Positions 34,403 through 42,684 of a stretch of DNA of 64,000 bases are shown here, in pieces. The translations under genes and the position numbers were made by a program. Source of the DNA: Kineosporia sp. NBRC 101731 (lineage in GTDB: Bacteria > Actinomycetota > Actinomycetes > Actinomycetales > Kineosporiaceae). Numbering within the stretch: position 1 is the first letter of the stretch; each line of letters opens with the position of its first letter. The notes under the pieces were generated by a model. It was not told the DNA's origin. It did not search any database and saw only the letters and a list, made by a program, of their open reading frames with translations. The stretch lies in assembly GCF_030269305.1 (NCBI RefSeq), contig NZ_BSTC01000011.1, forward strand, positions 182,860-246,859. The letters run 5' to 3'.

Positions 34403-35578
34403 GTGGACCTCAACGATGCGGCCGTGGATCTCGCCGGTCTCGACGAACTGCTCAATAACGACGAACGGGATATCCAGCGTGCCGTGCGCACCATGGCGCA
34501 GTCCCGGATCGCCCCCTATGTGGCCGACTGGTTCGAGCGCGCAACGGTGGACGACCCCCGCGGGCTGGTGAAGGAACTGGGCGACCTCGGGGTGCTGGGG
34601 ATGCATCTGACCGGCTACGGCTGCGCCGGGCTCGGCGCCACCGAGTACGGGCTGACCTGCCTGGAGCTGGAGGCCGTCGACTCGGGCATCCGTTCCCTGG
34701 TCTCGGTGCAGGGATCGCTGGCGATGTACGCGTTGTGGAGGTTCGGCTCGGAGGAGATCAAGACGCGGTGGCTGCCGGCGATGGCGGCCGGGGACGCGGT
34801 GGGCTGCTTCGGGCTGACCGAACCCGATCACGGCTCGGACCCCTCGGGGATGACGACGCATGCCCGGCGCGAGGGTTCGGACTGGGTGATCAACGGCGGC
34901 AAGATGTGGATCACCAACGGCTCGATCGCCGATGTCGCGGTCATCTGGGCACAGACGGACGAGGGCATCCGCGGTTTCGCGGTGCCCACCTCCTCACCCG
35001 GCTTCTCTGCCGTCGAGATCCGGCACAAGCTGTCGCTGCGGGCCTCGATCACCAGTGAGCTGATCCTGGACGAGGTGAGGGTGCCCGGGGAATGTGTCTT
35101 CCCGGAGGTGCGAGGGCTGGGTGGGCCTCTGTCCTGTCTGGCCGAGGCCCGCTTCGGGGTCGTCTGGGGAGCCATGGGGGCCGCCCGTACCTGCCTTTCC
35201 ACTGCACTGCGGTACGCGCTGGAGCGCTCGCAGTTCGGCCGCCCGATCGCCGGGTTCCAGCTCACCCAGCAGAAACTCGCCGACATGGAACTGGAGTACG
35301 TCAAGGGGATGCTGTTGGCCCTGCATCTGGCCCGGCGCAAGGACGCGGGAACGTTGCGGTCGGCCCAGGTCAGCCTCGGCAAGCTGAACAATGTGAGGGA
35401 GGCCCTGGAGATCTGCCGGACGGCCCGCACGATTCTCGGCGCGAACGGAATCTCGCTGGAGTACCCGGTGATTCGCCACATGAACAATCTTGAGTCGGTG
35501 CTCACCTACGAGGGCACCGTGGAGATGCACACCCTGGTCATCGGGAAGGCCCTGACCGGGATCGACGCGTTCCGCTAA
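34403..35578 (+). CDS. gcdH: Acyl-CoA dehydrogenase, glutaryl-CoA dehydrogenase-like
   Basis: 391 residues from GTG 34403. TACTTT (34391-34396) lies 6 nt before the start, suggesting a leaderless mRNA. FAD-dependent oxidation of an acyl-CoA; the closest look is glutaryl-CoA dehydrogenase (GLTCLELEAVDSGIRSLVSV; CFGLTEPDHGSDPSGMTTHA; YALERSQFGRPIAGFQLTQQ; RTARTILGANGISLEYPVIR). The likely catalytic base is the Glu in LTYEGTVEMHTL. It would work in lysine/tryptophan or aromatic acid breakdown. First host gene after the prophage; standing alone. Confidence 0.82.
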   Translation: MDLNDAAVDLAGLDELLNNDERDIQRAVRTMAQSRIAPYVADWFERATVDDPRGLVKELGDLGVLGMHLTGYGCAGLGATEYGLTCLELEAVDSGIRSLVSVQGSLAMYALWRFGSEEIKTRWLPAMAAGDAVGCFGLTEPDHGSDPSGMTTHARREGSDWVINGGKMWITNGSIADVAVIWAQTDEGIRGFAVPTSSPGFSAVEIRHKLSLRASITSELILDEVRVPGECVFPEVRGLGGPLSCLAEARFGVVWGAMGAARTCLSTALRYALERSQFGRPIAGFQLTQQKLADMELEYVKGMLLALHLARRKDAGTLRSAQVSLGKLNNVREALEICRTARTILGANGISLEYPVIRHMNNLESVLTYEGTVEMHTLVIGKALTGIDAFR

Positions 35579-35665
35579 AAGGTGCGGGCCTGCTGGTTTT
35601 GATGGTCGAGATTCTGATTCTGCCACTGTGCGGTGGAATTTCTTTCGTGCCGGGTCGTGCCGCAT

Positions 35666-35702
35666 CATGTTCCCGTTCGGCTGATGTAACGGGGGAAACA
35701 TG
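35666..35702 (+). promoter_or_regulatory. Imperfect inverted repeat over the start of the HicA-like gene
   Basis: CATGTTCCCGTT (35666-35677) and AACGGGGGAAACATG (35688-35702) are near-complementary, covering the ribosome site GGGGGAAAC and the start codon. It suits autoregulation by a DNA-binding antitoxin. Confidence 0.45.
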
Positions 35703-35930
35703 ATGGATGAAAGAGTTTTGGATCCGTCCGTGATCCGGCAGGAGTGCGGTCCGGCCACCGCCGGGATGGTGATCATGCTGATGGCGCACGGCTGGCGGGT
35801 GCGACGTCAGGGCCATCGGTTCCGTCTGTACTGCCCGTGCGGCGAGGCGTCGCTGCCCTACAGTGGTGCCTCGCACGACGACGTCTCGCACGCCGCGCGC
35901 ATCGTGCGCCAGGCTGCCCACTGTGGTTAG
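35700..35930 (+). CDS. HicA-like small protein (possible toxin)
   Basis: 76 residues from ATG 35700 (or ATG 35703). The core HGWRVRRQGHRFRLYCPCGE, followed by ASHDDVSHAARIVRQAAH, has the layout of HicA toxins (GW-x-RqGSH-x-x-x-P ... R-I-L-R-Q-A), with the conserved His in QGHR. Unlike HicA it has a CPC motif. It overlaps the next gene by 8 bases, as toxin-antitoxin pairs do. The mRNA-interferase role is only inferred from this resemblance. Confidence 0.5.
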   Translation: MMDERVLDPSVIRQECGPATAGMVIMLMAHGWRVRRQGHRFRLYCPCGEASLPYSGASHDDVSHAARIVRQAAHCG

Positions 35931-36402
35931 GGGCACCTGGTACGAGCTGGCGTTCCTGGTCGATCCGCTGTCCGAGCGGCAGGAGAGCCTGGTGCTCGAT
36001 CACTTCGACGCGGTGCCAAGGATTTTCGCCGGAGGGTGCGAGCTGGCGCTGGCGGCCGAGGGGCCTTCGGTGCTGGCCGCCGTGCAGGGGGTCGTGCTCG
36101 ATCTGGACCGTCAGGACATTCGGGTGCACCGGCTGGTGGAAGACCTGGTGACCCGGTCGGCGATCGCCGAGAGGGCCGGGGTGGCGCCCGGGACGGTTGA
36201 TGAATGGACCCGGGAGATGCGTGAAAGGGTGGGTTTTCCCCTGCCTTTCACCGCCTCTGCGGGAGGGTTGTGGCTGTGGGGGCCGGTGAACCGCTGGCTG
36301 GGCACGCTGGCGCCCGATCTCAGCGACGGGTTCACCCATCCGGAGATCTCCGACCATGTCGAGGTCAATCAGTGGCTGCTGTCGCGGGCGGGGATGCTGT
36401 AG
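35923..36402 (+). CDS. HTH protein coupled to the HicA-like gene (possible antitoxin)
   Basis: 159 residues, GTG 35923. N-terminal 75 residues have a beta-alpha-beta-beta-alpha-beta layout (GTWYELAFLVDPLSERQESL ... GCELALAAEGPSVLAAVQGV). Next is a helix-turn-helix resembling MerR/AlpA types (VTRSAIAERAGVAPGTVDEW) and an LWLWGPVNRWL wing. DNA-binding plus tight overlap with a HicA-like gene makes an antitoxin role attractive. Its last 34 bases overlap the convergent gene at 36369. Confidence 0.55.
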   Translation: MVRGTWYELAFLVDPLSERQESLVLDHFDAVPRIFAGGCELALAAEGPSVLAAVQGVVLDLDRQDIRVHRLVEDLVTRSAIAERAGVAPGTVDEWTREMRERVGFPLPFTASAGGLWLWGPVNRWLGTLAPDLSDGFTHPEISDHVEVNQWLLSRAGML

Positions 36403-36782
36403 GCGATCGAGCGGAACTCGCCCCACCGGACCCACTCGGCCACCCAGTCCTGCATGCTGCTGGCGAAGCGGTGGGCGACCTGGTCGAGCGTCTCGTCGTC
36501 GGGCTGCTCCGGTGACCACAGGCAGTACTGGAACTGGCCGCCGGCCCGGATGATGACGGTGAGTTCGGTGAGGTGGTTGCCGCTGGGGGCGTTCTCGGGC
36601 TCGGTCCAGTCGTGCACGTCGCCGTCGGTCCAGCCGAGGGCGTAGGCCTCGAGCTCGCCCTCCCGCAGCATCCAGGTGAGCACTGGTTCGACGACCCGGG
36701 TGCGGATGTCTTCCAGGGCGAACGGGTCGAACGGGTCACCGGCGCCGGGGCCCGGGTGGGGCGGGACTACGGGGGTGGTCAC
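36369..36782 (-). CDS. Hypothetical protein
   Basis: 137 residues on the - strand. Acidic, with an N-terminal Pro-rich stretch then helices and strands (EDIRTRVVEPVLTWMLREGE; LTVIIRAGGQFQYCLWSPEQ; QVAHRFASSMQDWVAEWVRW). The layout resembles small cytosolic actinobacterial proteins of unknown role. No catalytic residues are recognised. Divergent from the NADAR gene with 61 bp between. Confidence 0.65.
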   Translation of the reverse strand: MTTPVVPPHPGPGAGDPFDPFALEDIRTRVVEPVLTWMLREGELEAYALGWTDGDVHDWTEPENAPSGNHLTELTVIIRAGGQFQYCLWSPEQPDDETLDQVAHRFASSMQDWVAEWVRWGEFRSIAYSIPARDSSH

Positions 36783-36843
36783 GTCGGGCCTCCGGGTCCG
36801 GGCGGGCGCGTCGAACGCTTCGCGTCATTTTGACGATGCCGCC

Positions 36844-37425
36844 ATGATGGCATTCATGTCCTGGACGAACCCTGACGAACGACTGGCCGCGATCCGTGCG
36901 CGGCACGCCGCCGGGGAGAAGCAGAAATTCATGTTCTTCTGGGGACACCGCCCCGAGCGCGACGGACGCGTGGGCCAGGGATGCTTCAGCCAGTGGTGGC
37001 CTTCGCCGTTCACGGTCGACGGTGTCACCTACGCCACGGCCGAGCACTGGATGATGGCCGGTAAGGCCCGCCGGTTCGGGGACGAGGCGGCGCTGGCGAA
37101 GATCCTCGCCGCGCCCTCCCCGGCGCAGGCGAAGAAGCTGGGTCGCCGGGTCCGGGGTTTTGACCAGGATCGCTGGGTGGAGCACCGGTACGAGCTGGTG
37201 GCCGAGGGGAACCTGGCCAAGTTCGGGCAGTACCCGCAGTACGCCGACGTGCTGCGCACCTCCGGCTCCCGGGTGCTGGTGGAGGCCAGCCCGGTCGACC
37301 GGATCTGGGGGATCGGCCTGGCGGCCGACGACGGGGCGGCGAACGATCCCACGCGCTGGCGAGGCCTCAACCTGCTGGGGTTCGCGCTGATGGATCTGCG
37401 CGAGATATTCCTGCGGGCGGCCTGA
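36844..37425 (+). CDS. NADAR-family protein (RibX-like N-glycosidase)
   Basis: 193 residues; ATG 36844, 36847 or 36856 may start it. Family hallmarks are present: FMFFWGHRPERDGRVGQGCF, SQWWPSPFTVDGVTYATAEH, WMMAGKARRFGDEAALAKIL, VRGFDQDRWVEHRYELVAEG, NLAKFGQYPQY, SPVDRIWGIGL and RWRGLNLLGFALMDLRE. NADAR proteins cleave N-glycosidic bonds of riboflavin intermediates or of ADP-ribosyl adducts; housekeeping context suggests detoxification of damaged intermediates. Confidence 0.85.
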   Translation: MMAFMSWTNPDERLAAIRARHAAGEKQKFMFFWGHRPERDGRVGQGCFSQWWPSPFTVDGVTYATAEHWMMAGKARRFGDEAALAKILAAPSPAQAKKLGRRVRGFDQDRWVEHRYELVAEGNLAKFGQYPQYADVLRTSGSRVLVEASPVDRIWGIGLAADDGAANDPTRWRGLNLLGFALMDLREIFLRAA

Positions 37426-37483
37426 TGCGCCGAGCGCGAAATGCGTTCCGGTTCTGTCGGTGGTCGCCGTTAAGGTCGCCGAT

Positions 37484-38350
37484 GTGACCCTGACCTTCAT
37501 GGCCGTTCATGCCCACCCCGACGACGAGGCCACCGGTACCGGTGGAGTGTTCGCCAAGGCCGCTGCCGAGGGCATCCGTACCGTGCTCGTCACCTGTACC
37601 GACGGGCGCTGCGGCGACGGCCCGGGAGGCGTGAAGCCGGGCGATGCCGCGCACGACGTCGATGCCGTGGTGAAGGTGCGGGCGGGTGAGCTGGAGCGCA
37701 GCACGAAGGTCCTCGGCATCGACGTGGTCGAGCAGCTGGGCTACCACGACTCCGGGATGATGGGCTGGGACACCAACACGCTGCCGGGTGCCTTCTGGAA
37801 CACCCCGGTGGCCGAGGCCGCCGCCCGTCTGGCCGACCTCATGCGTACCCACCGGCCCGACGTGGTCGTCACCTACGACGCCAACGGTGTGTACGGTCAC
37901 CCCGACCACATCCAGGCCCACCGCATCACTATGGCCGCCGTGGAACTGCTGGCCGGCGAGCCGTGGCAGCCCGCGAAGGTGTACTGGTCCTCGCCGCCCT
38001 ACTCGCAGATGAAGATGTGGGGCGACCTCACCCGGGAGTTCGGCACCGAGGAGGAGAAGGCCGGGATGGAGAAGATGGAGGCCGAGATGAATGCCGCCCT
38101 GGCCCGGGGCGATCGGCTGCCGATGGGCCTGCCCGATGAGGAGCTCACCACCTGGGTCGACGTGAAGCCCTGGAACCAGCAGAAGTTCGATGCCCTGTCG
38201 GCCCACGCCAGCCAGTCCGACAGCGCGCAGATGCTCGCGCTCGGGGTCGAGCGGTTCGGCGCGATGATGGGCGTGGAGACGTTCCAGCGGGTGGGCGCCG
38301 CCCCGGGGGCGCCGCGCGAGACCGACCTGTTCGAGGGCCTTGAGCGCTGA
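37484..38350 (+). CDS. LmbE/PIG-L family deacetylase
   Basis: 288 residues from GTG 37484; TAAGGT ends 7 nt before it, indicating a leaderless start. Zinc-binding motif AVHAHPDDEATGTGG at the N-terminus and the third ligand His in GVYGHPDHIQAHR are intact. The family includes MshB and mycothiol S-conjugate amidase, and the DGRCGDGPGG loop with a bulky C-terminal helical part is of that size class. Mycothiol work is plausible but the exact substrate is not fixed. Ends at a terminator shared with the convergent gene. Confidence 0.82.
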   Translation: MTLTFMAVHAHPDDEATGTGGVFAKAAAEGIRTVLVTCTDGRCGDGPGGVKPGDAAHDVDAVVKVRAGELERSTKVLGIDVVEQLGYHDSGMMGWDTNTLPGAFWNTPVAEAAARLADLMRTHRPDVVVTYDANGVYGHPDHIQAHRITMAAVELLAGEPWQPAKVYWSSPPYSQMKMWGDLTREFGTEEEKAGMEKMEAEMNAALARGDRLPMGLPDEELTTWVDVKPWNQQKFDALSAHASQSDSAQMLALGVERFGAMMGVETFQRVGAAPGAPRETDLFEGLER

Positions 38351-38357
38351 GGCGTCG

Positions 38358-38386
38358 CGTCGCCGGGCCTGATCGGCCCGGCGACG
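38358..38386. terminator. Bidirectional terminator
   Basis: CGTCGCCGGGCC (38358-38369) and GGCCCGGCGACG (38375-38386), perfect 12-bp stem, 5-nt loop, between convergent genes. Confidence 0.8.
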
Positions 38387-38390
38387 AGCC

Positions 38391-38984
38391 TCACCAGCCC
38401 CAGTCCTCGACCTGCCAGCCGTTCTGCGGGTCGCCCACGAGCTTGACCACCTGGGTGTTCAGCAGGGGATGGGCCGCAGCGTAGGTGCCGTCGACGTCCT
38501 TGGCCCGTACCGCGACCCAGGTGCGGATCGCGGAGCCGTGGCTGACCACGGCGGCGCACTCGACACCGGTCGCCGCTATCTCCGCGATCGCTTGGTCGAA
38601 CCGGGCCAGGGCCTCGTCACCGGTCGGGCCGCCGGGCATCTGCACACCCGTGTCACCGGCGGCCCAGCTCATGGTGATCTTGACGTAGAGGTTGACCGCC
38701 TCGTCGTCACTCTTCATCTCCAGATCGCCGGCGTCCCACTCCCGGATGCCGTCGTGGACGGTGACCTCCAGCCCGCGGGCTTTCGCCAGCGGTGCCACGG
38801 TCTGCTGCGTACGCACCAGCGTGGTCGCGTGCAGGGCGTCGATCGTCTCGTTCTTCAGCCGTTCCACCAGCAACTCTGCCTGCTCACGGCCCAGCTCGGT
38901 GAGGTCTGCACCGGGGCGCGCGGTGTCCAGGGCGCCGATCACGTTGGAGTGGGTCTGGCCGTGGCGGATGAGCAGCAGGCGCAT
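38391..38984 (-). CDS. Histidine phosphatase (phosphoglycerate mutase-like)
   Basis: 197 residues; start at the ATG of MRLLLIRHGQTHSN (38984), since upstream frame is basic and Pro-rich. RHG is the phosphate-binding catalytic motif; SHGSAIRTW near residue 150 holds the second catalytic His; LTELGREQAE is typical. Acts on a phosphomonoester of unknown identity. The C-terminus (NTQVVKLVGDPQNGWQVEDW) is like that of actinobacterial members. Monocistronic. Confidence 0.85.
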   Translation of the reverse strand: MRLLLIRHGQTHSNVIGALDTARPGADLTELGREQAELLVERLKNETIDALHATTLVRTQQTVAPLAKARGLEVTVHDGIREWDAGDLEMKSDDEAVNLYVKITMSWAAGDTGVQMPGGPTGDEALARFDQAIAEIAATGVECAAVVSHGSAIRTWVAVRAKDVDGTYAAAHPLLNTQVVKLVGDPQNGWQVEDWGW

Positions 38985-39220
38985 GCGGGTGCCGTTTCTG
39001 TGCGGGAGGAGGGAGCGGTACCCATCCTCGCTCAGCCCGCGGCCACCGGTACCTCCCGGTCCGGGAGATGCGTGCCACCTGTGCTCGGCGGGTGCTCGGC
39101 GGGTGCTCGGCCGGTGACGAACCGACCCGGTAAGCGGCCGTTCAGCGGGCTTCCTACAATGACCAGGCCGAGCGCAGCGGCGCGATCGGTCCACCACGGG
39201 TCCGATCCGGGAAAGTAGAA

Positions 39221-39760
39221 ATGAATCTCTATCTGCGTCTGTTCCTGCTCAGCTTCATCGTCCGGCTCCGGCCGAAGGTCTCCATGTGGGAGGGCACCCG
39301 CACACCGTTCCGGGTTCTGCCCAACGACCTCGACCTGTTCCGGCACGTCAACAACAGCCGTTACCTCGGCTTCTGCGACCTCGGCCGCCTCGACCTGATG
39401 ACCCGCGCCGGCTCCTGGGCCGAGGTCAAGCGCCGCGGCTGGTTCCCCGTCGTCGCCGCCCAGACCATCACCTACCGGCGCTCGCTGACGCTCTGGCAGA
39501 AGTTCCACGTGCACACGCGGATGCTCGGCTTCGACGAGCGCAACTCCTACATCGAGCAGACCTTCGTGCGGGGCGACGACATCATGGCCCGCGCGGTGAT
39601 CCAGGTGCGGTTCCTCAAGCGCACGGGTGGCTCGGTGACCCACGCGGAACTGCAGGACGCCGTCGGCGCCTACCCCGCCGACCTGGAACTGCCGCTGTGG
39701 GTGCGTGAGTGGGCCGACAGCGTCCGGATCTCCCAGAGTATTCCGGTGAGTGACGGCTAA
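39221..39760 (+). CDS. Hotdog-fold acyl-CoA thioesterase
   Basis: 179 residues from ATG 39221. The first 20 residues are hydrophobic (LYLRLFLLSFIVRLRP), maybe a membrane anchor. Core: PFRVLPNDLDLFRHVNNSRY with the Asp-Asn region of 4HBT thioesterases, then VAAQTITYRRSLTLWQKFHV. Similar proteins are membrane-associated THEM6-like thioesterases. Hydrolyses acyl-CoA; the substrate is unknown. No partner genes. Confidence 0.75.
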   Translation: MNLYLRLFLLSFIVRLRPKVSMWEGTRTPFRVLPNDLDLFRHVNNSRYLGFCDLGRLDLMTRAGSWAEVKRRGWFPVVAAQTITYRRSLTLWQKFHVHTRMLGFDERNSYIEQTFVRGDDIMARAVIQVRFLKRTGGSVTHAELQDAVGAYPADLELPLWVREWADSVRISQSIPVSDG

Positions 39761-40215
39761 AGGCCACGTGCCGGGGTCATCGACGACGTGACGGTACGCA
39801 CAGCAGCGGAGCCTCGTGCGGTGACCGCTTTGATGCGGTGCGCGACTCTGCCTCCAGCGATGCGTAGCCTGCTCGGCCCTCCTGCGCCGGGACCGCCAGG
39901 ATCCGCGCCGTTCTTCAAGCGGTGGCCACAAACGTTCGCCCGTTGCCGGTTGCCGGAGGGTGAACAAGAATGGTGGCAACTGACTTTGATCTGTTCCGTC
40001 CGAGCTCACATCGATGGTGGGGGATTCCGTGCACCCTGAGCGCACGAGTTCTCCCCACCATGCTCAAGGGCTTCTTCGGCCGCCCCGGCGTACGTCGATC
40101 GCCACCGCACCGGCCGGTCCTCCGAAGTCGCCGAAGTCACGGTGGTTCCGCGGGGGCTGTTGCCGGTCAGCGTCTGCCGACGGGCGATCTGGGAGAGTGT
40201 CTCGGTAGAGAGGAG
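39761..40215. other. 455 bp without a supported gene
   Basis: Open frames here look like shadows. One structured element is visible: ATGGTGGGG (40014-40022) pairs with CCCCACCAT (40053-40061), and GTGC/GCAC pair inside the loop. It could be a terminator or a small RNA hairpin. Confidence 0.4.
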
Positions 40216-40671
40216 TCACGGCGTGGGACTCGCAGACGGGTACCGGATCATGAAGACGTCGAGCGAGTCCTCGTGCTCGAACACGAACCCGTGACGCTCG
40301 TAGAGACGCCGGGCGGGGCTGCCCTGGAGCACATCCAGGCGCACGACAGCCCCGTCCGCGTCGCACTCCTCGAGCAGCGTCGTCAGGACGGCGCTGCCGA
40401 TGCCGTGCCCCTGGTAGTCGGGGGACAGGTAGAACTGCTCGATCCAGCGGCAGTCCTCGGCCTGGCGTACGGCAACGCACCCGGCGAACCGGCCACCCAC
40501 CTCGATGATGCGCGAGTTGGCGGGAACGAAGCGCTCGTACAGGTAGTCGCGCGCGGACTGCTCGTTCCAGGGGCGCAGACGCTCCAGGTGCTCGCGGATC
40601 ACCAGGACCTTCAGGTCGGCAATGCGTTCCAGATCGTCAGGGGTGGTGGGTCGGAAGGTCCAGTCGGCCAT
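40216..40671 (-). CDS. GNAT-family N-acetyltransferase
   Basis: 151 residues on the - strand. N-terminal beta-alpha start (WTFRPTTPDDLERIADLKVL), motif A with the acetyl-CoA loop (LSPDYQGHGIGSAVLTTLLE, Q/RxxGxG/A form QGHGIG) and motif B (SPARRLYERHGFVFEHEDSL). Acceptor unknown. Single gene, no linked regulator. Confidence 0.88.
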   Translation of the reverse strand: MADWTFRPTTPDDLERIADLKVLVIREHLERLRPWNEQSARDYLYERFVPANSRIIEVGGRFAGCVAVRQAEDCRWIEQFYLSPDYQGHGIGSAVLTTLLEECDADGAVVRLDVLQGSPARRLYERHGFVFEHEDSLDVFMIRYPSASPTP

Positions 40672-40828
40672 GGGGGAATAGTAGACAGGTGGCAGCGAGA
40701 TCTGTTGCTGCGGGCCTGTGGTGGGCCCGGCGGTAGGACGGTCCCGATGCCGGTCTGGGGATGGGGCAGGTCGGCCGGGCAGGTCGATGCGCGCGTCACC
40801 ACCGTCGGCGGTCAGTGCGCGTGGTGGC

Positions 40829-41236
40829 TCAGTCGATGAAGGCGATGGCGTCGACCTCGACGAGGTACTCGGGGGAGGCCAGGGCGGCGACGCCGATGCC
40901 GGTGAGCGGCGCCTGGATGGTGACGCCGAGCTTCTTCTCGGCGCGTGCGATGCCCTCGCCCGAGGCCGCGACCAGTTCCGGGGTCATGTTCACGGCGTAG
41001 ACGTTGATCTTCGCGACGTCGTCGAAGGTGGCGCCGGCCTCGGCCAGGGCGGTGGCGACGTTGAGGTAGCACTGCTCGATCTGGGCCACGTAATCGCCTG
41101 CGCCGACGGTGTTCCCGCTCTGGTCGACGGAGACCTGGCCGGCCAGGAACACCATTTTCGAGCCACTGGCGATCGAGACGTGGCGGTACAGCGGGACCTC
41201 GGCCAGAGCGGCGGGGTTCTTCAGGGTGATGGACAT
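40829..41236 (-). CDS. RidA-family protein lacking the canonical arginine
   Basis: 135 residues; GGAGATATCC precedes the ATG at 41236. The RidA/YjgF fold is evident (VFLAGQVSVDQSGNTVGAGD; NVATALAEAGATFDDVAKIN; LVEVDAIA). The substrate-binding Arg of true RidA deaminases (P-A-R-S-x-V) is replaced: here the aligned text is QAPLTGIGVAALASPEYL with Leu. Hence imine deaminase activity is doubtful and it may belong to another Rid subgroup. Divergent from a TetR gene across a palindromic operator. Confidence 0.82.
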   Translation of the reverse strand: MSITLKNPAALAEVPLYRHVSIASGSKMVFLAGQVSVDQSGNTVGAGDYVAQIEQCYLNVATALAEAGATFDDVAKINVYAVNMTPELVAASGEGIARAEKKLGVTIQAPLTGIGVAALASPEYLVEVDAIAFID

Positions 41237-41315
41237 GGATATCTCCTGGAGGTCAGTGGGTAGGTCGATGGGGAGGTCAATGGATGGGGGAGCCCCGCCC
41301 TCGTGCAAAAACATA

Positions 41316-41337
41316 ACATAGCAATGCCATGTATCAT
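41316..41337. promoter_or_regulatory. Palindromic operator with overlapping TetR promoter
   Basis: ACATAGCAATGCCATGT (41316-41332) is a 17-bp palindrome with mismatches only at two symmetric positions. TATCAT (41332-41337) follows and lies 7 nt before the TetR ATG, so the regulator would be leaderless and autoregulated. The same site lies about 80 bp upstream of the RidA-like start. Confidence 0.65.
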
Positions 41338-41344
41338 CGGCGTC

Positions 41345-41968
41345 ATGGCGAGACCGAAGGATCCGGCCGTGCGCTCGATGCTCATCGAGCGGGCCGGGCA
41401 GATGCTGCGTACGCGCGAACCGATCACGCTGCGGTCGCTGGTGGCCGACACCGGCTACTCGACCATGGCCGTGTACACGCACTTCGGCAGCATGGACGGG
41501 TTGTGGACGGCCCTGCGGCAGGAGGGGCACACCCGCATGGGTGTGCGGTTCCGGGCGGTGCCGATCACCGACGATCCGGTGCTGGACCTGACCGCGCACG
41601 CCACGGCGTACATCCACAACGCGCTGGAGCACCCCGATCTCTACCGGGTCATGTTCGACGCGACGTTCGGCCTGGAAGACGACGAGGCCGCGGACGAGGG
41701 GCTGGAATGCATGGTCCAGGCGGCCGCCCGGGGGATCGAAGCGGGCCGCTTCGCGGCGGAATTCGCGCCGCTCGACCTCGCGGTGCAGACCTGGGCCGTG
41801 ACGCACGGCCTCGCCGCACTGGTCGCCACCGGCCCGCAATCGCACGAAACCCTCAGCCACGGGCCGATTCTGCTGGAAGGGCTGTTTGAGCGGGTGGGTG
41901 ACGAGCCGAACCGTTGCCGTGCCTCGGTGACCAGGGCCTGGCGGGATTCCGGGCTGCCGCACCGATAG
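41345..41968 (+). CDS. TetR-family regulator
   Basis: 207 residues from ATG 41345. N-terminal HTH: LIERAGQMLRTREPITLRSL, VADTGYSTMAVYTHFGSMDG. The C-terminal half is a helical ligand-binding domain of the TetR_C WHG type (HPDLYRVMFDATFGLEDDEA). Divergent from the RidA-like gene; the palindrome between them is the likely target. Confidence 0.88.
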   Translation: MARPKDPAVRSMLIERAGQMLRTREPITLRSLVADTGYSTMAVYTHFGSMDGLWTALRQEGHTRMGVRFRAVPITDDPVLDLTAHATAYIHNALEHPDLYRVMFDATFGLEDDEAADEGLECMVQAAARGIEAGRFAAEFAPLDLAVQTWAVTHGLAALVATGPQSHETLSHGPILLEGLFERVGDEPNRCRASVTRAWRDSGLPHR

Positions 41969-42069
41969 GAATGTCACCCGGACCGCTCCCGGACCGCTCC
42001 CGGCCCACCTCCTGGTCTCCCGAGCTTCCACCGGCCGGGACCGGACCGGCAAAGCCTAAACTGCCGCTC

Positions 42070-42684
42070 ATGTTACGTGTCACCGGTCTGGGGAAGAGCT
42101 ACGGCTCCCGAACAGTCCTGTCCGACGTCACATTCGAGGTGGCCGCGGGCGGCATCGCGGCGCTGGTCGGGCCGAACGGGGCCGGGAAGTCGACGCTGCT
42201 CGAGTGCCTCGCGGGCGCCGCGCCGATGGACTCCGGCACCGTGGAGATCCTGGGCCGGCCCTCGCAGCCGTCGTCGGCCGGGCACTGGCAGTCGGTCTAC
42301 GGGGTGCTCAACGACTTCACCTGGCTGCCGGGGCTGACGGTGACCGATCACCTGATGCTGCTGCAACCACAACCGGCGCAAGACGTTCGCGCAGCACTCG
42401 CGGCCTTCGGGGTGCCGGACGTGGGTGAGCACAAGCCGACCGCCCTGAGCTCGGGACAACGTCAGAGGGTGGCCCTGGCCACGGCACGGGTGCGGCCCTG
42501 GGACGTTCTGCTGCTCGACGAGCCGGAGGCGCACCTCGACGTCGCGGGGGTCGGCGTGCTGGCTCGGGAACTGCTCGCGATGCTCACCCCCGAGCGGTGC
42601 ATCCTGCTGTCCACGCACGATCCGTCGCTGGTGCGGGCGCTGGGCTGCCCGCAGATCAGCCTGGCCGGCGAGGTCGTGCGATGA
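42070..42684 (+). CDS. ABC transporter ATP-binding protein
   Basis: 204 residues; TAAACT (42057-42062) is 7 nt before ATG 42070, a leaderless start. Walker A GPNGAGKST, signature ALSSGQRQRVALATA (usual LSGGQ reads LSSGQ), Walker B DVLLLDEPEAHLD and the switch His in STHD are present. It couples by a 4-base overlap to a polytopic partner and probably powers export or a drug-resistance-like transport. Confidence 0.9.
   Translation: MLRVTGLGKSYGSRTVLSDVTFEVAAGGIAALVGPNGAGKSTLLECLAGAAPMDSGTVEILGRPSQPSSAGHWQSVYGVLNDFTWLPGLTVTDHLMLLQPQPAQDVRAALAAFGVPDVGEHKPTALSSGQRQRVALATARVRPWDVLLLDEPEAHLDVAGVGVLARELLAMLTPERCILLSTHDPSLVRALGCPQISLAGEVVR

Noticed and set aside
39970..40839. 289-residue + strand frame antisense to the GNAT gene
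   Set aside because: The GNAT gene on the - strand has clear acetyl-CoA motifs; the + frame has none.
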